A DNA stretch of 64,000 nucleotides, from NCBI RefSeq assembly GCF_024518675.1, contig NZ_JANIGL010000005.1, positions 124,001 through 188,000 on the forward strand. Reading direction: 5' to 3'. This stretch comes from Pseudoalteromonas shioyasakiensis. Its GTDB lineage: Bacteria > Pseudomonadota > Gammaproteobacteria > Enterobacterales > Alteromonadaceae. Each line of letters begins with the position of its first letter. Position 1 is the stretch's first letter. The position numbers and the translations under genes were made by a program. The notes beneath the pieces are model-generated. The model did not search any database, was not told the origin of the DNA, and saw only the letters and a program-made list of their open reading frames with translations. This document shows positions 59,119-64,000 of the stretch, piece by piece.

Positions 59119-59575
59119 TAAAAGTAGATTTAGATCATGAAAAAAATAACACCGAGAGACTGTTAATCAGCGCGGGGGTCATCGCATTTGCCGCGGCTAT
59201 CTGGCATTTACTCTGTATTTTGGGTGGGCCAAGCTGGTATGCCTTTGCTAGAGCGCCGCACGCCTTAATTGAGTCAGCTCAACAAGGCACCTACCTTGCG
59301 CCTGCTGCCACCATTATAGTTGCTGGGCTTATGCTTACCTGTAGTGCCTATGCGTTCTCAGCTGCGGGCTTAATACGAAAAATACCTTTAACAACGGCGG
59401 CTTTATAACCATCGCTTTGATATGTGTAGCCCGTGCTTTAATTGCAGTACCATTACTTGTTCGCTCAACTGAGCTTGATATTTGGCAATTAGTAGCGAGC
59501 TCGGTTTGGCTATACGTTGGTATTTGCTTTTTATTAGGCGCTAAAGCCTACTGGCAAGTTTACCACCGATACTGA
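59115..59575 (+). pseudogene. frameshifted four-helix membrane protein
   Basis: The first frame (59115-59408) gives 97 residues: two helices and GGPSWYAFARAPHALIES, SAAGLIRKIPL, then a stop. Reading from 59405 in the -1 frame continues ITIALICVARALIAVPLLV and WQLVASSVWLYVGICFLLGAKAYWQVY to a TGA at 59573-59575. The two parts together look like one ~153-residue four-helix protein resembling the small GGPxWY membrane family I recall. One base appears to be missing between about 59390 and 59405. It could be a real mutation or a sequencing error; there is no good -1 slippery heptamer. Confidence 0.65.
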
Positions 59576-59591
59576 GAGCACTTTATTCAAA

Positions 59592-59621
59592 CTAACTTTA
59601 CTCTCGCTAACTTTACTCTCG
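59592..59621. repeat. 15-bp tandem repeat
   Basis: CTAACTTTACTCTCG occurs twice in a row (59592-59606, 59607-59621), followed by a diverged third start (CTAGCTTAC). It lies between the frameshifted gene and the speD terminator. Confidence 0.8.
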
Positions 59622-59636
59622 CTAGCTTACACAAAC

Positions 59637-59672
59637 AAACACGGCGCATAACTTACGTTATGCGCCGTGTTT
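59637..59672 (-). terminator. speD terminator
   Basis: A 16-bp perfect stem (59637-59652 with 59657-59672), TTAC loop, 15 bp after the speD stop on the minus strand, with TTT at the end of the stem. Very stable. Confidence 0.85.
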
Positions 59673-59687
59673 AAGAACAAACTTAGC

Positions 59688-60500
59688 TTATTCTGTATCT
59701 GGTAAGTTACGGCCGTAGAAAATCTCTTGCATCTCACGGGTTAACTTCGAACGAATTTCTTCTTCTTCGTCGTCAGATAAATCATCAGTAGAAACACCAA
59801 ATAAATAAGTATTTAAATCGGTCTCTTTTAGCATCATCTTAGTGTGAAACAAGTTTTCTTGATACACGTTCACGTCCATCATTTGGTACGCTTCCTTGGT
59901 ATCTTCGGTCATGTAATTCTGAATCGAATTAATCGCATGATCGATATAATGTTTCACACCATCTACGTCACGGGTAAAACCACGTACACGGTAGTCGATT
60001 GTCACTACGTCTGAATCCAAGCTATGAATTAAGAAGTTCAACGCTTTTAGTGGCGAGATAATACCACACGTTGATACTTCAATATCGGCACGAAATGTAC
60101 AAATACCATCATCAGGATGTGCTTCAGGGTACGTGTGAACACAGATATGGCTTTTATCCAAATGGGCAACTACGGTATCTGGCAACGGACCGGGTGCTTC
60201 ATCAACATCGTAAGTCTGCTGTTGCTCTATTGGCTCTTCTGACACCAATATTGTTACGCTGGCACCTTGTGGCTCATAATCTTGGCGAGATACATTTAAA
60301 ATATTCGCGCCGATGATATCAACCACTTCACCTAAAATATCGGTTAGTCGATCAGCATTATACTGCTCGTCGATATATTCAATATATTCTTTACGCTGTT
60401 GTTCAGTCTTTGCGTAGCAAATATCGTAAATACTAAAGCTTAAACTTTTTGTTAAGTTATTAAAGCCATGTAGTTTAATTTTATCGAAGGGTTTGTTCAT
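59688..60500 (-). CDS. speD: S-adenosylmethionine decarboxylase proenzyme
   Basis: A 270-residue pyruvoyl enzyme of spermidine synthesis, of the longer class 1A type (E. coli 264). The precursor self-cleaves at the Lys-Ser bond in [13 protein letters not shown] (Ser becomes the pyruvoyl group). Also visible: [28 protein letters not shown] and [19 protein letters not shown]. No speE neighbour. Strong terminator after it. Confidence 0.97.
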   Translation of the reverse strand: MNKPFDKIKLHGFNNLTKSLSFSIYDICYAKTEQQRKEYIEYIDEQYNADRLTDILGEVVDIIGANILNVSRQDYEPQGASVTILVSEEPIEQQQTYDVDEAPGPLPDTVVAHLDKSHICVHTYPEAHPDDGICTFRADIEVSTCGIISPLKALNFLIHSLDSDVVTIDYRVRGFTRDVDGVKHYIDHAINSIQNYMTEDTKEAYQMMDVNVYQENLFHTKMMLKETDLNTYLFGVSTDDLSDDEEEEIRSKLTREMQEIFYGRNLPDTE

Positions 60501-60587
60501 GATAAACCAACCTATAAACTAGTGAAATCTGCCACAGCAGAATGAAAGTTCGCGGATTTTATACGAATTTCACCGCAGGAAAAAGCG

Positions 60588-61001
60588 TTATTTTACCTGT
60601 TCTTGCACGACTTCGTGACTGTGGGTAATTTCTACCGTTTTATCAAGCATTAATGCAACTGAACAATACTTTTCAGCAGACAATTGCACAGCGCGCGCAA
60701 GGTGCTTTTCAGAGACATTATCGCCTGTTACAACAAAGTGTAAGTTAATCTTAGTGAATACGCGAGGGGCTGACTCAGCACGCTCAGATGTGAGCTGCAC
60801 TTGTACATCAGAGAAATTTTGTTTGGCTTTTTTTAGAATGCTCACCACATCAACAGATGAACAACAGCCCGCAGACATTAATACCATTTCCATAGGGCTT
60901 GGCGCTGCACTGTCACTACCAGCATCAAAGACTACATTATGACCAGAATTAGAACGACCAATAAATGTATCGCCTTCAACCCATTTTACATTCGCTTGCA
61001 T
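60588..61001 (-). CDS. yhfA: OsmC/Ohr family protein (YhfA-like)
   Basis: A 137-residue peroxiredoxin-like OsmC-fold protein. The conserved pieces are MEMVLMSAGCCSSVDVVSILKKA (with the reactive Cys region), and KYCSVALMLDKTVEITHSHEV (second Cys). The closest memory match is E. coli YhfA, of unknown function. Located 87 bp before speD on the same strand. Confidence 0.87.
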   Translation of the reverse strand: MQANVKWVEGDTFIGRSNSGHNVVFDAGSDSAAPSPMEMVLMSAGCCSSVDVVSILKKAKQNFSDVQVQLTSERAESAPRVFTKINLHFVVTGDNVSEKHLARAVQLSAEKYCSVALMLDKTVEITHSHEVVQEQVK

Positions 61002-61080
61002 TTTTATACTCTAAAAAAGTTGTTTTATTAATTGTATGCAAGTGGCGCTAAGATGCAATTAAAAGCGATATACAAATCAA

Positions 61081-61428
61081 TTAAGCGCCTTCGGCTACGG
61101 CACTATCAAATAGATTTTTAACTAGACCAGCAAACTCATCAATAAATGCGTGTTGTTCAATAGTCACTTGCTTACTTGTTACACTACTAAGCACTTCTTG
61201 TAAGTCATACACTATACCGTCAACCTCACGAACTATCATGCCGCGCTGCTCAGTCGATAGCTCAGTGTGTTGTTGGCATAACAACATCACGTTCTCAGCG
61301 ATATCGTCTTCGATTAGCTCCATGACTGTAGGAGCGCCTGGTTTTATTTCGCCGGGCTTCTCAAATAACGCTAAATTTTGAGTAAGATACATGATGAGAT
61401 CATCATACCCTTGCCTATCTAAAACCAT
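61081..61428 (-). CDS. DUF3802-like protein
   Basis: A 115-residue acidic cytoplasmic protein: MVLDRQGYDDLIMYLTQNLALFEKP, IEDDIAENVMLLCQQHTELSTEQR and a helical C-terminus. It resembles DUF3802, an uncharacterised gammaproteobacterial family, from memory. No signal peptide or membrane helix. It stands 79 bp before the OsmC-like gene on the same strand. Confidence 0.65.
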   Translation of the reverse strand: MVLDRQGYDDLIMYLTQNLALFEKPGEIKPGAPTVMELIEDDIAENVMLLCQQHTELSTEQRGMIVREVDGIVYDLQEVLSSVTSKQVTIEQHAFIDEFAGLVKNLFDSAVAEGA

Positions 61429-61517
61429 AATTAAAACACCTACTATAAAATTATCACGACTGTAATGATTTAAGCAGAAAGCGCTTTTAATTGCTACCTT
61501 TGAGCATTAAGCAGTAC

Positions 61518-61544
61518 AAAAAAAGCAGCCAAGGCTGCTTTTTT
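61518..61544 (-). terminator. astD terminator
   Basis: GCAGCC-AA-GGCTGC stem (61525-61538), seven A before and six T after; 31 bp downstream of the astD stop on the minus strand. Confidence 0.9.
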
Positions 61545-61574
61545 AGTTATTTAGTACCAACTTAAAACCCAGTA

Positions 61575-63059
<1,485 letters not shown>

Positions 63060-64000
63060 TTATAAGCTTGTTGCGGTAACGGTATCGCCCGCTTGTAAAT
63101 GCAGTGCATCGGCCATTGCTTGCGGTAATGTAAGCTCTGCGCTTGCCGCATCAAAGTTTAGCTGTGCAACTGTTGCTCTAAAGTCATTTAGTTTATCGTT
63201 CGCTAACATCACAGCGGTATCGCCGTTATTGTCACCAATTTTTACAGTAAAGTTTTTCGCATTACGAATTGTTGCAATGTTGCCTACTTTTGCTTCAACG
63301 GTAGGGCCGGCATCAAAAATATCGACGTAACCGTTAAAGGTGAAACCTTCACTCTTTAATAGTTCTATTGCAGGGCGTGTATTGTCATGTACTTTACCAA
63401 TAACTGCTTGCGCGTCTTTACTTAATAAGTTGACGTAAATTGGGTATTTAGGCATCAACTCGGCGATAAACACTTTTTGGCCAATACCTGTTAAGTAATC
63501 GGCAGTTGGGAAGTCCATCGAGAAAAAATGCTCTTCAAGCCATTGCCAGAACGGGCTATCGCCATTTTCATTTGATACACCGCGCATTTCTGCAATAACG
63601 GTCTCTGCAAAACGCTCTTGATGTTGTTTAATAAACATAAAACGCGCTTTTGACAGTAGCTTGCCGTTATTGTTTTTGCGATAACCGTCTTTTAAAAATA
63701 ATGTGCATAACTCGGTTGCACCGGTGTAATCATTACACAAGGTTAGAATATCAACCGCTTTGTAAACATCTAAAGTGCGAGATGAATGAATCGCTTTGCT
63801 AAGGTGATAATGATAAAACGCATCATCAAGACCAACAGCAGCCTCAATAGCTGAAGTACCGACTACTTCACCTGTTTCGCTATCTTCAAGAACAAACAAG
63901 TAGCCTTCATCACCCGGGTGAGATGCACTTTTTGCGAATGAGCTTACTGAATGGTCTATTTTCTTTTGTAATAACGCTTCGTTATTCGGTAAAGACGTAA
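63060..64000 (-). CDS. astA: arginine N-succinyltransferase (5' end beyond window)
   Basis: The frame runs off the right edge. Visible are about 313 codons, beginning ...TSLPNNEALLQKKIDHSVSSF and including SASHPGDEGYLFVLEDSET, TSAIEAAVGLDDAFYHYHL and GYVDIFDAGPTVEA. This is AstA, the first enzyme of arginine degradation (family usual length about 340). A naive call would start at a TTG at 63899, but the upstream in-frame codons are clearly the protein, so the real start lies outside. astD follows. Confidence 0.95.
   Translation of the reverse strand, partial: TSLPNNEALLQKKIDHSVSSFAKSASHPGDEGYLFVLEDSETGEVVGTSAIEAAVGLDDAFYHYHLSKAIHSSRTLDVYKAVDILTLCNDYTGATELCTLFLKDGYRKNNNGKLLSKARFMFIKQHQERFAETVIAEMRGVSNENGDSPFWQWLEEHFFSMDFPTADYLTGIGQKVFIAELMPKYPIYVNLLSKDAQAVIGKVHDNTRPAIELLKSEGFTFNGYVDIFDAGPTVEAKVGNIATIRNAKNFTVKIGDNNGDTAVMLANDKLNDFRATVAQLNFDAASAELTLPQAMADALHLQAGDTVTATSL

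Noticed and set aside
59390..59408. Programmed -1 ribosomal frameshift
   Set aside because: No X-XXY-YYZ slippery heptamer in the right frame and no following stable stem; a simple indel is more likely.

Overview
The window reads as a marine gammaproteobacterial chromosome, most likely Pseudoalteromonas or a close relative in the Alteromonadales. The evidence is moderate AT-richness, a MotX gene of the sodium-driven polar flagellum next to purA, a cytochrome c5, a cis/trans fatty acid isomerase, the arginine succinyltransferase pathway, and the order tsaE-amiB-mutL-miaA-hfq-hflX-hflK-hflC-purA. The genus is an inference from gene content; no rRNA or tRNA gene is present. Nearly all of the DNA is ordinary chromosomal backbone. 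I see no prophage, integron, transposase gene or CRISPR array.

Layout. 1-5.8 kb: a cut-off DUF1285 gene and a YceI gene (minus), a structured candidate small RNA just downstream of polA, polA, a 557-bp AT-rich control region, elbB and a cytochrome c5. 5.9-12.7 kb: a GAF-GAF-GGDEF protein with a decayed EAL domain, convergent with rep; then ubiK, an NTF2-like protein, and a ParD-like/methionine aminopeptidase pair behind a palindromic operator candidate. 12.7-21.4 kb (minus): carbonic anhydrase, a methyltransferase, an NMT1-like periplasmic protein, and the ilvG-ilvM-ilvD-ilvA operon, preceded by a previously unmarked 23-residue leader peptide and an attenuator hairpin. 21.7-31.4 kb: a TraB/GumN protein, a ModF-type ATPase, a DUF4097-like protein, a PilJ-type hybrid kinase, cti with a small acidic partner, an SDR and a two-domain VOC protein. 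31.6-38.8 kb: a TonB-dependent receptor, a periplasmic protein, two tandem alkaline phosphatases and motX.

38.9-48.9 kb is the purA/hfl/hfq/mutL housekeeping cluster, covering membrane protease control, RNA chaperone, tRNA modification, mismatch repair and cell-wall splitting. 49-53.8 kb holds aroQ-accB-accC, dsbD and cutA. 53.9-56.6 kb has fxsA and groSL with a visible sigma-32-type promoter. 56.7-61.4 kb has nnr, a VOC protein, two small membrane-protein genes (one frameshifted), speD, an OsmC-like protein and a DUF3802-like protein. The right end carries astD and most of astA.

The most interesting items are the putative sRNA next to polA, the ilv leader/attenuator, the ParD-like/map pair with its 25-bp palindromic site, a GATC-rich palindrome touching a perfect TATAAT upstream of elbB, the frameshifted membrane gene next to a poly-C tract, and several palindromic or tandem intergenic repeats. 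Nothing here demonstrates a wholly new system; the sRNA and the ParD-like/map pair are the best leads.
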